A program made the position numbers and the translations under genes. The notes beneath the pieces are model-generated. The model did no database searches, was not told the origin of the DNA, and saw nothing but the letters and a program-made list of their open reading frames with translations. Shown here in pieces: positions 54,445 to 63,519 of a DNA stretch of 64,000 nt (its first letter is position 1; each line of letters starts with the position of its first letter). This stretch comes from Lentisphaeria bacterium (GTDB lineage: Bacteria; Verrucomicrobiota; Lentisphaeria; Victivallales; UBA1829): contig JAGCNI010000069.1 in NCBI GenBank assembly GCA_017646015.1, forward strand, positions 1-64,000, read 5' to 3'.

Positions 54445-56981
54445 CAACGGACTCCCATGATTTTTTTCCGCCATTTCCGTGCTTCCTGTTCATTTTTCAT
54501 GACCCCGATTCCGTCTTTATACATGATGGCGATATATTGCATTGCCACAATATGATTTTTTTCAGCGGCTTTTTTGAACCAGCTCATAGCTGTCTGATAA
54601 TCCGGGGAAACTCCGGCTCCGTTGTAGTACATGATCCCGATACAGCACATGGCATCCGCAGAACCGAGAGTGACAGCTTTCTGATACCAGTTGTAAGCCG
54701 CCTGATAATCCTGAGTGATCCCTTCGCCCCGCTGATACATGCTCGCAACAAGAAGCATGGACTGAAGATGTTGTTTTTCCGCAGCCTGTGTCAACATTGC
54801 CAGAGCCTGTGCGTAATTCTGTTTGACACCATCTTTTCCTGTGTAGTAGATCCAGCCGAGAATATACGCAGAAACAGGATCTGTGAATTCCGTAAGTTTG
54901 CTCAAATATTTTTCCGCTGCCGCATATTGATTCCGGGAAAACAAAATGATCCCCGCTTTTTCAAGTGCATATTTGTTTCCTTTGTCTGCGGGGAGACGGA
55001 GAAAATGCAATGCTGCATCAAGATCTTTGTCGATACCAGTTCCTTCATAATACATTTTTCCCAACAGCAATGATGCCTCATAATTGCCATTGCCTGCTGC
55101 AATTTGAGCGTATTCAGCGGCTTTTTTATGGTCTTTACGTGCCAGACTGTATTCCGCCAGTTTTGCCAATGCGGGAATACTGCCTTTTCCGGCTGCAAGC
55201 AGATAATATTTTTCAGCTTCAGGCGGATTCCCTTTGACAGTTCCAAATCCTTTTTCGGTCAGAGAAGCCAACTTTTCCGTTGCCGGCAGATCGCCTTTAT
55301 CTGAAAGTTTTTTCAATAAGACAAATACAAATTCCGGAGCGGCTTTGATCCCGTCTGCATTTTTCAGGATCAAATCTGCATATTGCCGTACTGCCGGAAG
55401 ATGATCTTTTTCCGCTGCTTTCCGGATCCATTCCAGAGCTGGTTGATTCTTTTTTTCTTCCAACAGGAGAGTTCCGTAAAGATACATAGCTTCGCTGTTG
55501 CCCAGTTCTGCAGCTTTTTTCAGATAAAACTGTGCAGACTGAAGATTTTTATCAACACCTCTTCCCTCCAGTGTCATCTGTCCGCAACGGAGCAGGGCAG
55601 CGACATCATTTTTATCTGCCAGACGCCGGAAGTAGCGGAATGCCGCCGCATCATTTTTGAGCGGTGTTTTTCCTGCGATATACAATTCCGCCAGAAGTCT
55701 TCCGGATTCAAGATCGCCGCTTTCCGCTGCATTTTTCAGATACAATACCGCCAGAGCGTGATCCTGTTTCACTCCTTTGCCGGAAATATACATTTTCCCG
55801 ATTTGGATTTTAGCTTTCTGTGAACCGTTTGCCACAGCTTTTTCAAAAACAGTAAATGCTTTTGCCGGATCGGGAATGATTCCGTTGGATCCATTCAGAA
55901 GCAACATTCCGTAGTAATAAAGTGCATCCGGATCCCGGAGTGTTTTCTGTAAATAGAATTCTGCCAGAACCGGATCTTTGGATTGTCCGAACCCGCCTGT
56001 ATGATAAATTCTTCCCAGCAATCCGTTCAAATCATATTCTCCACTGATCGAGGATTGTTTTTCTTTCAATCCCTGCAACAGCATCAGTGCCGCCTTTGTA
56101 TAATCTTTTGCAGTTCCTCTGCCTTCAAAATAAAATGTTCCCAGAACTGCGGCGATCCCTTCTCTTTTGGCGCGATAGAGTTGCTGATACAATTCAAAGG
56201 CTTTTTTCTGATCCATGATCGTTCCTTTCCCATCACGGTACAAAACAGCCAGATATTCCATCGCTTCCAAACTGCCCCGTTCGGCTGCCTGTTTCAGATA
56301 AGAATATGCCATGGCATAGGATCGTTTGATCTGTCCGGTTCCGTTGAAATAGAGTTTTCCCAGCTCTTCCATCGCCGCAATATTTTTTTCTTTTGCCGCT
56401 TCCTGAAGTGTTTTCAGATACATTTTCGGCTGATCCGGAGCATATAAGAGTGCCAGTTGGTGCAGAAGAGAAACATCGCCATTCTTCAATTTTTCTTTGA
56501 TCCACTGGATCGCTTCTGCCCGTTGGGCTGAATTTGTGATTTCCGGATGTGCAATATACAATCGGATCAGGGCATCTCTACCTTTTTCATAGCCTTTTTC
56601 AAGTGCTTTCCGGAATGATTCTGCCGCCTGTTGATATTTGCCGGATTTGAGAAGTGTCTGTCCCGCTTGAAAGGCAGCTTCTCTTTCCGCCTTGAGATCC
56701 GGTTTCCCGGGGGCAGGCTTCGTGAGAGTTGCTGTTTTTTGCAGCTCTGCAATCATATTTTTCAACTGTTGGCTCTTTTCTGTTTCCGGTTGTTTGCTTT
56801 CAAAAATTTTATCCAGTTGCGCCGCTTTGATCTTGTATGCCCGGGAGCCTTTGGTGTATTTTTTTTCAATCAGTTTTTCTGCCTGATCCATCAGATCCGG
56901 ATAGGTATCCGCAGCAGAAAGAGTCAGAGAAACAAAAATCAAGACAAGAAATGCAGAAAAAATTTTCCGGGATATAGCCAT
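54444..56981 (-). CDS. Exported Sel1-repeat protein
   Basis: An 845-residue protein with a signal peptide (IFSAFLVLIFVSLTLSAA) and a short helical region. From about residue 120 onward it has roughly 18-20 Sel1-like repeats of about 36 residues (pattern ALxLxGxxYxxGxG with D/K and A at fixed places, for example LGKLYFNGTGQIKRSYAMAY). Sel1 solenoids act as scaffolds in signalling and in protein quality control. ATG 56981 is preferred to 56996 because GGAG lies 9 bp before it. It is translationally coupled to the methyltransferase, an unusual pairing. Confidence 0.9.
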   Translation of the reverse strand: MAISRKIFSAFLVLIFVSLTLSAADTYPDLMDQAEKLIEKKYTKGSRAYKIKAAQLDKIFESKQPETEKSQQLKNMIAELQKTATLTKPAPGKPDLKAEREAAFQAGQTLLKSGKYQQAAESFRKALEKGYEKGRDALIRLYIAHPEITNSAQRAEAIQWIKEKLKNGDVSLLHQLALLYAPDQPKMYLKTLQEAAKEKNIAAMEELGKLYFNGTGQIKRSYAMAYSYLKQAAERGSLEAMEYLAVLYRDGKGTIMDQKKAFELYQQLYRAKREGIAAVLGTFYFEGRGTAKDYTKAALMLLQGLKEKQSSISGEYDLNGLLGRIYHTGGFGQSKDPVLAEFYLQKTLRDPDALYYYGMLLLNGSNGIIPDPAKAFTVFEKAVANGSQKAKIQIGKMYISGKGVKQDHALAVLYLKNAAESGDLESGRLLAELYIAGKTPLKNDAAAFRYFRRLADKNDVAALLRCGQMTLEGRGVDKNLQSAQFYLKKAAELGNSEAMYLYGTLLLEEKKNQPALEWIRKAAEKDHLPAVRQYADLILKNADGIKAAPEFVFVLLKKLSDKGDLPATEKLASLTEKGFGTVKGNPPEAEKYYLLAAGKGSIPALAKLAEYSLARKDHKKAAEYAQIAAGNGNYEASLLLGKMYYEGTGIDKDLDAALHFLRLPADKGNKYALEKAGIILFSRNQYAAAEKYLSKLTEFTDPVSAYILGWIYYTGKDGVKQNYAQALAMLTQAAEKQHLQSMLLVASMYQRGEGITQDYQAAYNWYQKAVTLGSADAMCCIGIMYYNGAGVSPDYQTAMSWFKKAAEKNHIVAMQYIAIMYKDGIGVMKNEQEARKWRKKIMGVR

Positions 56982-57019
56982 ACGGTTCAGCTCCATTTGT
57001 TAAAGATTCTTTTGAGATG

Positions 57020-57048
57020 AATATACCATAGAGACGCATAATTTACAA
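57020..57048 (-). promoter_or_regulatory. Probable promoter of the Sel1-repeat gene
   Basis: On the minus strand TTGTAA (57043-57048), a 17-bp spacer and TATATT (57020-57025), about 38 bp before the start. Confidence 0.65.
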
Positions 57049-57074
57049 GGAATATTTCAAGGTTTATTCCGGAA

Positions 57075-57126
57075 AATAAATAAAAACACACCTCCGTGTT
57101 TCCACATAGGCGGAACGGAGGTGTGT
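57075..57126 (-). terminator. Strong terminator of the 57-64 kb sugar cluster
   Basis: ACACACCTCCGT (57086-57097) and ACGGAGGTGTGT (57115-57126) form a perfect 12-bp stem, followed on the minus strand by TTTTTATTTATTTT. It lies 27 bp after the isomerase stop. Confidence 0.93.
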
Positions 57127-57152
57127 GATGGATTTATCTGTAAAAACAGAGA

Positions 57153-58523
57153 TCAATAAATCATTTTGATTCCATTGATCTTGGCATAGTTTTCAATCAG
57201 CTCCATATTGTCGCCGTAGGTGACAATGTAATGCTGTCCCATGACATTCTGGAGGAATTCTTCAGAATCTTTTCCGAAGAAAACTTCGATGCTCGGGAGC
57301 TGCGGAGCCGGGGGAGCCCAACCGGCTTCTTCCCAGGTTTCCGGAGTCTTGGCTTCGCCACGGACAGCGTGGAGGATCAATTCACCATCGACCTGTGCCA
57401 GACGGACCAGTGTGACAGCTCCTGTTTTGACTTTGGAGACGTTCAGCAGACCTTCTCCGAAAGAGCCGAATGCGTTCGGCATGACTGTGATCTTGCCGTC
57501 AACAACAGATGCCGGGACATAATCCGGAACCCCCATCAGAGCGGACTGAGCGGTGAATTCATAGAATTCCATGTATGCCGGAGATTTTCCGGTCAGATAT
57601 TTCATGATGAGCTGTGTGACAGCACCATAGGAGTCATTTTCCGGAACAGACGGAATATCCATTTCATCATGCAGCAGAGTCAATGCCCCGGCAGGAGCAA
57701 ATTTCAACAGTTTTTTCACACCGTCCACATCGCAGAACGAGAAAGCATCATAGCCGCGTTCTTTGATCTTCTTCTGGAAAGCCAGAGAAAGACGGACAGA
57801 ATTTTCGACAGTACCTTCCTGCGGAGCACGGACAAAGTTCCAGTTTTTGCGGATCTTATCAGCAAGGACATCAATTTCCGCCTGCGGGATCTCTTTGATC
57901 AGCTGGTCGATTTCGAGCAGATCAAAATGTTCGATCTCAGCACCGATTTTGCGTTTGAGCAGATTGCCGTCATACAGAGTCCCGAAAAGACGCATATCAC
58001 GGTAGCCGCTCATGCCGATGAATGCATGGTGCATCATGGCAGAGGCGGAAGCCGCCCGCAGATAGCTGACCGCTTCATCATAACGCGGTTCAGAATCTTT
58101 TTTGTTGACCAGATATTTGAAATTGTAACCCATTTCCTGCATGGGCGCACGCAACGCTGTGGAACCAGCCTGATCGGCAGTTGTCACAAAGTGACCGTTT
58201 TCACGCCAGCCGCTGAGACCCCAGAGGAGCATGGGTTTGTGTTTGAACGGTTCAATGACCTTGATCACAGCCCAGGTCGGGATCCAACCTGCAATACAGA
58301 CGACCAGCGCATCGAAATCACCTTTGGAAAGTTCTTCCACTGCACGCTGAGCCTGTTCTCCTGCCGGATCATCACTGACCGGAGCCGTTTCAAAAAGTTC
58401 AACACCTCTTTTTTTCAGTTCATCCGCTGCAATTCTGCAACGGTTATCAATAAATTCCCGGGGGGTATTGACTTCTCCGAAACCGACAAATCCTGCACGG
58501 ATCTTCCATCCTTTCTGAATCAT
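57153..58523 (-). CDS. L-fucose/L-arabinose isomerase-family enzyme
   Basis: A 456-residue protein of the FucI/AraA isomerase fold. GFVGFGEVNTPREF opens the first Rossmann-like domain. VVCIAGWIPTWAVI, LLWGLSGW and GYNFKYLV follow, then FCDVDGVKKLLKFAPAG and the acidic IPSVPENDSYG near 292. QHYIVTYGD near 434 holds a C-terminal His as in family members. Many relatives have substrates other than fucose or arabinose, and no named sugar can be given. It is coupled to the FGGY kinase before it (ATGA), so it probably handles the free sugar or its acid. Codons TTA, CTA and TCA are absent over most of its length. Confidence 0.85.
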   Translation of the reverse strand: MIQKGWKIRAGFVGFGEVNTPREFIDNRCRIAADELKKRGVELFETAPVSDDPAGEQAQRAVEELSKGDFDALVVCIAGWIPTWAVIKVIEPFKHKPMLLWGLSGWRENGHFVTTADQAGSTALRAPMQEMGYNFKYLVNKKDSEPRYDEAVSYLRAASASAMMHHAFIGMSGYRDMRLFGTLYDGNLLKRKIGAEIEHFDLLEIDQLIKEIPQAEIDVLADKIRKNWNFVRAPQEGTVENSVRLSLAFQKKIKERGYDAFSFCDVDGVKKLLKFAPAGALTLLHDEMDIPSVPENDSYGAVTQLIMKYLTGKSPAYMEFYEFTAQSALMGVPDYVPASVVDGKITVMPNAFGSFGEGLLNVSKVKTGAVTLVRLAQVDGELILHAVRGEAKTPETWEEAGWAPPAPQLPSIEVFFGKDSEEFLQNVMGQHYIVTYGDNMELIENYAKINGIKMIY

Positions 58524-59998
58524 AATTTACCTCCGAATGTTGGCATAAGCATTTTGTTCAGTTTTTGATATTGTTTGAAATAGCCCGGATAAACTTCTGC
58601 ATTTTTTCCGGGAACGTAGCGTTTTCGGATCCGGACCATGGCGGAAATACATTCTTCCGTATCTTTGAAATCTCCGCAGGCAACCGCTCCGAGGATCGCA
58701 GCTCCGAGTGAGGTCGCTTCTTCACATTCCGTCGTCGTGACTTCACAGTTCAAAACGTCTGCTTTGATCTGCATCCAGAGATCACTTTTGGACGCTCCTC
58801 CGAGAGAACGGATCTCCCGGATTTCAGCTCCGAGTTTTTTCAGAACTTCAAGATTGTCTTTGAGCAGATAGGCAACCGATTCCATGATCGCACGTGCCCA
58901 GTGAGCTTTCTTGTGTGCAAGCGTGATCCCGTAAGCCACTCCGCGTGCTTCCGGATTGCAATCCGGGGAAATCGCTCCCGCACAATGCGGAAGAAGGATC
59001 AAACCTTCACTTCCCGCCGGAATTTTGGACGCTTCTTCTGTAAATTCTTCATAACTCATCCCTCCACCGAACTCATCACGGAAATGTTTCAACAACATCC
59101 CCGCTGTCGGTGCCCACGGCAACAGAACAAAATCTCCTTTTCTGAAGCCGAGATAAGTACTCAGACGGCGTTCTTCATCATACACGATCTGCGGAAATGC
59201 CGCACAGACAGCCAGCGTACAACCGGTCGTTTCTGAAAGCATTCCGGCTTTCCCGCAACCACTGCCGAGATTCCCGCAGACATGGTCGATCGGAGCCACC
59301 GCAACCGGAGTGCCCGGAACCAGCAGAGAATCATTTTCAATACAGCGTCCGGCAATTTCACCCGCATCTTTGAGTTCAGGCAATTGTGCCTCGCTGATAT
59401 GCAATGCTTCCAGCATCGCCGGATCATATTTGCCAGTACGGATATCATAATAGAGTGCAGACGGCATCAGTCCCCGGCAGGTGGCGTATTTGCCTGTAAG
59501 TTTGCCGATGATGTAGTCTTCAACCATCAGATATTTGGCTGTCCGGGCAAAAAGTTCCGGCTCATGTTTCTGATACCAGAGAATTTTTGCCGCAGGCAAG
59601 CAGGGAAGCATTTCTGTCTGACCGGACATGCGGAAAAGTGCATCCGTGGTGAATTTGCTGTCCAGAAATGCCGCTTCTTCCACTGCCCGGTTATCCAGCC
59701 AGACAATCGCTTTCCGCAAAGGCTTTCCGTTTTCATCGACCATGATCAGAGTTTCCGCCTGACCTGTTACTGCAAGTGAACGGATTTGAGAGGGGGCGAT
59801 CCCGGCAGCATCAACCGCCTGGTGGAGCGCTTTCCGGGTCGATTCCCAATACACCTCAGCATCCAGTTCCACAATATCGGGCTTCGGGGTCTCAAGGGTA
59901 TATTCGGCAAGTCCGATCCCTTTCGGAAATCCTTCTGCATCAAATAATACGGTTTTGATCCCGGTCGTTCCGATATCAATTCCCAGATAATAATTCAT
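58520..59998 (-). CDS. FGGY-family carbohydrate kinase
   Basis: A 492-residue sugar kinase. The N-terminal phosphate-binding motif GIDIGTTGIKTVLFD (residues 6-20), TGQAETLIMVD near 78, WLDNR near 96 and the C-terminal SLGGASKSDLWMQ near 402 fit xylulose-, fuculo- or ribulo-kinases. The conserved FGGY signatures are recognisable but the substrate is not. It starts 12 bp after the ceramidase-like gene and overlaps the isomerase gene by ATGA. Kinase plus isomerase is the classic pair for a ketose pathway. Confidence 0.92.
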   Translation of the reverse strand: MNYYLGIDIGTTGIKTVLFDAEGFPKGIGLAEYTLETPKPDIVELDAEVYWESTRKALHQAVDAAGIAPSQIRSLAVTGQAETLIMVDENGKPLRKAIVWLDNRAVEEAAFLDSKFTTDALFRMSGQTEMLPCLPAAKILWYQKHEPELFARTAKYLMVEDYIIGKLTGKYATCRGLMPSALYYDIRTGKYDPAMLEALHISEAQLPELKDAGEIAGRCIENDSLLVPGTPVAVAPIDHVCGNLGSGCGKAGMLSETTGCTLAVCAAFPQIVYDEERRLSTYLGFRKGDFVLLPWAPTAGMLLKHFRDEFGGGMSYEEFTEEASKIPAGSEGLILLPHCAGAISPDCNPEARGVAYGITLAHKKAHWARAIMESVAYLLKDNLEVLKKLGAEIREIRSLGGASKSDLWMQIKADVLNCEVTTTECEEATSLGAAILGAVACGDFKDTEECISAMVRIRKRYVPGKNAEVYPGYFKQYQKLNKMLMPTFGGKL

Positions 59999-60010
59999 AA
60001 AGATCCTTAC

Positions 60011-61486
60011 TTATTCAAAAAGCTTGTTGATCTCTTCCACAGTACGGTCTGCCAGTTTGTAACCGCCATCAGAGCCGACCTGACCGTTGATGATCAGACC
60101 GCCGTATCCACCGAAACGTTCTGCATCGGGGCTGGGCAGATAACCTGCATGGAAATTGCCATTGCCGGAAAGCTGAACCAGGAATGTCTGGAAGGCTTTG
60201 GAACGGGCTTTGATATTCTGTCCATAGTACAGATAGAGTTCAAACGGATTGTTGGCAATCGCAATGTCGCCCAGACGGATCACGTTCATATCAAAAATGT
60301 AATTGGGATTTTCATCCTGATTTTCATAGCGGGTGATGACCGCCTGTGCATTTTTGATCAACACAAAATGATGCAGTTTGCTGTCATACGGTCCGGGACC
60401 GTCGATTTTTTCATTGGCATGTGTTTCTGCACAGAATGCTTCAAAGGCTTTGTCTTCCGGCATGATCGCTGTCAGACGTGCCAATTCAGCCTGTGCCGCT
60501 TTGTAATCCTGATAGGAAGCACGGCGGCGGGGAAGAACAACTTCCACGTTTTTGCTGATGAATGCAGGAGCATATTCGATTTCGCTCAGTTCCGCTGCTT
60601 TGATGGCTGTGAGAAGACGGTTTGCAAGCACCGGCACACCATCTGCATGCCAGAAGTCCGGTTCTGTTGTGTAGTGACGGACAAGGTCACGGGGAGACTG
60701 GCATCCGGCAGGAGAGATTTGATAGAGTGTATGGAAATCTTCGCCGTATTCTTTCTTGAGCAATTCGCGGGTCGCACCGGCAAAGTCTGAAGAGACCTGA
60801 TAGGTGGATTCCATGTTCTGAGAGGGACATGCCACGTTGAGGAACATACCAGTCTTTTTGCCGTTTTCATCAAAGGTGAAAAGCATTTCAACGCCGGTGT
60901 CTTCCCCCGCTTCCAGACCGATGAAGTCCGGACGGGTGGTGTCACCGTACATTTCAGCTGTACCATTGGTGTAAACTGCACGGCGGCAGTGACCGATACG
61001 GGCATTGCCGAATCCTTTTGCGATCCCGCCGGGTTTACGGTTGTTCCATGCTGCCACAATGGTATCGACAATGATGGGCACTGCAAAGGCCGCATATTCA
61101 TCGGGAGTCAGAACTTCTGCATCCTTATTGACATCGCCCCATGCGATCGCTCCGACGCCGCCCAGTTTTGCATTGAATGAAAGAGAGGGGGCACTGTGAG
61201 AGTGGATCGCATTGATGAACAGTTTTTTCGTATCAAATCCGGGGATTCTTTCACCGACTTTTTCGCGGACAAGATCAACAAACTGACGGGGAGTTCCGCA
61301 ATTGTCAACCGTTCCGGCAATAAAGGCATCATCACCGCAGGAGAATGCTGCTGCAACGAATTTCAATCTGGAATGGATCTTTTCTGCGATACGGGCATAA
61401 TATTGACCGTACAGCGGGATTTTTTTTCCGAGAGAATCCGGAGTGATATCGGCTTCACTCCAACCGATCATAAGTTTTTCATTCAT
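60011..61486 (-). CDS. Neutral-ceramidase N-terminal-like protein
   Basis: A 491-residue protein whose N-terminus GWSEADITPDS and INAIHSHSAPS resemble the neutral/alkaline ceramidase N-terminal domain (GxADITP and HxHxG-type metal site). No signal peptide is visible, so it is probably cytoplasmic, unlike secreted ceramidases. In sugar gene clusters such proteins have unknown hydrolase roles. Start 61486 follows AAGGTG. The frame from 61504 would overlap the upstream oxidoreductase stop. A lipid substrate is not implied by this context. Confidence 0.78.
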   Translation of the reverse strand: MNEKLMIGWSEADITPDSLGKKIPLYGQYYARIAEKIHSRLKFVAAAFSCGDDAFIAGTVDNCGTPRQFVDLVREKVGERIPGFDTKKLFINAIHSHSAPSLSFNAKLGGVGAIAWGDVNKDAEVLTPDEYAAFAVPIIVDTIVAAWNNRKPGGIAKGFGNARIGHCRRAVYTNGTAEMYGDTTRPDFIGLEAGEDTGVEMLFTFDENGKKTGMFLNVACPSQNMESTYQVSSDFAGATRELLKKEYGEDFHTLYQISPAGCQSPRDLVRHYTTEPDFWHADGVPVLANRLLTAIKAAELSEIEYAPAFISKNVEVVLPRRRASYQDYKAAQAELARLTAIMPEDKAFEAFCAETHANEKIDGPGPYDSKLHHFVLIKNAQAVITRYENQDENPNYIFDMNVIRLGDIAIANNPFELYLYYGQNIKARSKAFQTFLVQLSGNGNFHAGYLPSPDAERFGGYGGLIINGQVGSDGGYKLADRTVEEINKLFE

Positions 61487-61503
61487 TTGAACACCTTTTT
61501 CCA

Positions 61504-62646
61504 TTAAAGAGCAACTGTGGAGCTGTTTTTCCAGCTTTCGAGGGCTGCCGTAAAGAGTTTATGAGAGAGCGCTGCTTCGTCCGGAGTCACACAGGAAACA
61601 AATTTTCCTTTGGGTTTTCCTTCGGTGATTTCTGTTACGAAAGATGCCCACATCTGGAGAATGCTGTCTGTAAATCCGAATTCAAAGATGCCGCCGGTAA
61701 TGGTCTTGAATGCAGTTTCGTAACCCATGTCGATCTGTTGAACAGCCTGTTCTCCGCCATTGTATTCGAGCAGTTCCAGACGACGCGGATTTTTGCTGCT
61801 CCATTTTGCACAGCCTTTCATACCTTTGACTTCAAAATACCAGGTATCAGTTTCACCCGGCGCAATGCGCTGAGTCTTGATGGTCAGCGGGAAGACATGA
61901 CCGAATTTCGGATCATCAGCTTCGCAGAGCAGAGTTGCATTATCCCATGTGACACAGGGAACCATGGCACCATCTTTTCCCGGGCGTTCCTTGACGAGTT
62001 TGGAGAGGATCGCACGGACGTTTTTCGGAATGAATCCTGCGCGGAAGGGGAAGTGGCATGCGTGCATACCCAGGTCACCCATGCAGCCGTATTCACCATT
62101 GAATTCGATCATACGTTTCCAGTTGATCGGTTTCATCGGATTCAGGTCGGAAGAGTGGAGAAAGCCGGAGTTGACTTCGATCAGCGGACCGAAGAAATCG
62201 GTTTCCAGAAGTTTTCCGATTTTCTGCATCGGGGGATAGAACGGGAATTCAGAACTGCATCTGACAGTGACTTCCGGATGTTCTTTGATGCAAGCCATGA
62301 TCGCATCATTGGCTTTTTTGTCGATCCCGAACGGTTTTTCTCCGAGGAGATGTTTGCCGGCTTTGATAATATCGCAGTAGATCTGTTCATGCAGATTGTG
62401 GGGAACAGCGCAATAGACTGCTTCCACTTCAGGATTTGCAAGCAGTTCTTTGTAGTCATCAGTGACTTGTTTGATCGTGGCGAAGTTATCCTGATACCAG
62501 GGATAAAGAGCCGGATTTTTGTCGCAGACAGCGACCAGTTCCGGTTTTGCACTGATTTCTGTGAGGTGACACCAACGGGCGCAGGCACTGGCGAATTCAC
62601 GACCCATCAAGCCTGCTCCGATAATACCGAATTTTACTGTTTTCAT
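61504..62646 (-). CDS. Gfo/Idh/MocA-family oxidoreductase
   Basis: A 380-residue NAD(P)-dependent sugar or inositol dehydrogenase-type protein. The Rossmann motif GIIGAGLMGREFA is at about residues 6-18. EAVYCAVPHNLHEQIY and the catalytic-region GEKPFGIDKKAN (the EKP motif, Lys likely catalytic) near 104 follow. ECGMGDLGMHACHFPF-like sequence near 195 is the second conserved region. ATG 62646 has AGAGG upstream and matches the fold. Such enzymes often open a pathway by oxidising a sugar to a keto form. Confidence 0.9.
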   Translation of the reverse strand: MKTVKFGIIGAGLMGREFASACARWCHLTEISAKPELVAVCDKNPALYPWYQDNFATIKQVTDDYKELLANPEVEAVYCAVPHNLHEQIYCDIIKAGKHLLGEKPFGIDKKANDAIMACIKEHPEVTVRCSSEFPFYPPMQKIGKLLETDFFGPLIEVNSGFLHSSDLNPMKPINWKRMIEFNGEYGCMGDLGMHACHFPFRAGFIPKNVRAILSKLVKERPGKDGAMVPCVTWDNATLLCEADDPKFGHVFPLTIKTQRIAPGETDTWYFEVKGMKGCAKWSSKNPRRLELLEYNGGEQAVQQIDMGYETAFKTITGGIFEFGFTDSILQMWASFVTEITEGKPKGKFVSCVTPDEAALSHKLFTAALESWKNSSTVAL

Positions 62647-62665
62647 AGTAGTTTTACCTCTTGTT

Positions 62666-63427
62666 TTATTTTGAAAGACCGGTCCATTCCAGAACCGGGA
62701 TTTCAAATGTTTTCAATCCGGGGATCACATCTGTCAGCCGTTCAAGGTCATTACGCAGATAGAATTGATCCAAAGGAAGTTTGAATTCATCATGGTGAGT
62801 GGGAACCAGATAACGGAAACGGAGATTTTTCTGCAGCATTTCCGGGAATCCCTCTTTCCAACGGCTGATTCCGCAGAAAAGATAATCACATGCAAGCCCG
62901 GATATGCTTTTTTCATACATATTGGCAGTCCCGATATTCAGGATTTTCATTCCGTCCACTTCGATGAGAAATGCGAATGTTTCTCCACACCGCCATCCTT
63001 CCGCTGTATTCAACGCATCCCGTTCGGGCATGGAGTCATATCCCTCCGGGACCCCTTCGATTCCCATGTGACGAGACTCAAAAACAGTGACTTTGACATT
63101 TCCGGGAAGCAGCAATGTTTCCCCGTAAGAAAGTTCATAAAGCTGTTTTTCCGGAACCCCCATTGTCCGCATGATCATACAGGCTGTGCGTGATGCATAG
63201 AGTATGGCGTTGCAGTTGTTGAGGATCCTTGGAATATCCGGCAGATGATCCCAGTGGGCATGAGTCATTAAAATAAAGTCCGGTTTTGTTGTGATATAAC
63301 GATCCACTTCACCGGGGATATGCAGTTTGTTCCGGTCGCGGCTGACATAGGGATCGATCATGAACGATCCATGACTGTGCCGGAATTCCAGTGCATTGGT
63401 TCCATACCATTTGACTTCAGGAGTCAT
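62666..63427 (-). CDS. Metallo-beta-lactamase-fold hydrolase, UlaG-like
   Basis: A 253-residue MBL-fold protein. VKWYGTNALEFRHSHGSFMID begins it, typical of the UlaG (COG2220) branch that includes L-ascorbate-6-phosphate lactonase. The metal motif THAHWDHLPD is at about residues 55-64, and a His in VFESRHMGIEG near 119 and the late HHDEF near 212 complete the site. A lactonase would fit beside a sugar dehydrogenase. It lies 19 bp before the dehydrogenase. A LacI-type palindrome lies 23 bp upstream. Confidence 0.85.
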   Translation of the reverse strand: MTPEVKWYGTNALEFRHSHGSFMIDPYVSRDRNKLHIPGEVDRYITTKPDFILMTHAHWDHLPDIPRILNNCNAILYASRTACMIMRTMGVPEKQLYELSYGETLLLPGNVKVTVFESRHMGIEGVPEGYDSMPERDALNTAEGWRCGETFAFLIEVDGMKILNIGTANMYEKSISGLACDYLFCGISRWKEGFPEMLQKNLRFRYLVPTHHDEFKLPLDQFYLRNDLERLTDVIPGLKTFEIPVLEWTGLSK

Positions 63428-63449
63428 ACAGCCCTCAATATGATTTTTT

Positions 63450-63463
63450 ATAAAACGTTTTAT
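63450..63463. promoter_or_regulatory. LacI-family-type operator palindrome
   Basis: ATAAAACGTTTTAT is a perfect 14-bp palindrome with the central CG typical of LacI/GalR operators. It is 23 bp upstream of the hydrolase gene and on its minus-strand leader. No LacI-family gene is in the window. Confidence 0.5.
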
Positions 63464-63505
63464 CCCCTTGCCTCATGATCCCGGGAGGAATGAAGCGGCA
63501 AGGGG
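63464..63505 (-). terminator. Hairpin between the aminotransferase and hydrolase genes
   Basis: CCCCTTGCC (63464-63472) and GGCAAGGGG (63497-63505) pair perfectly over 9 bp around a 24-nt loop. No T tract follows on the minus strand, so termination would be weak. It may partially separate the two transcription units or stabilise RNA ends. Confidence 0.4.
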
Positions 63506-63519
63506 GCAGGATAACAGGA

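Noticed and set aside
57231-58568. Plus-strand open frame of 445 codons
   Set aside because: It is codon-aligned antisense of the FucI-like gene, with no ribosome site and a Phe/Cys/Asp/His-rich nonsense composition.
61561-62784. Plus-strand open frame of 407 codons
   Set aside because: It is antisense of the Gfo/Idh/MocA gene and shares the same codon-bias explanation.
63428-63519. Strong terminator between aminotransferase and hydrolase
   Set aside because: The 9-bp stem is perfect but no T tract follows on the transcribed strand. It is kept only as a low-confidence hairpin.
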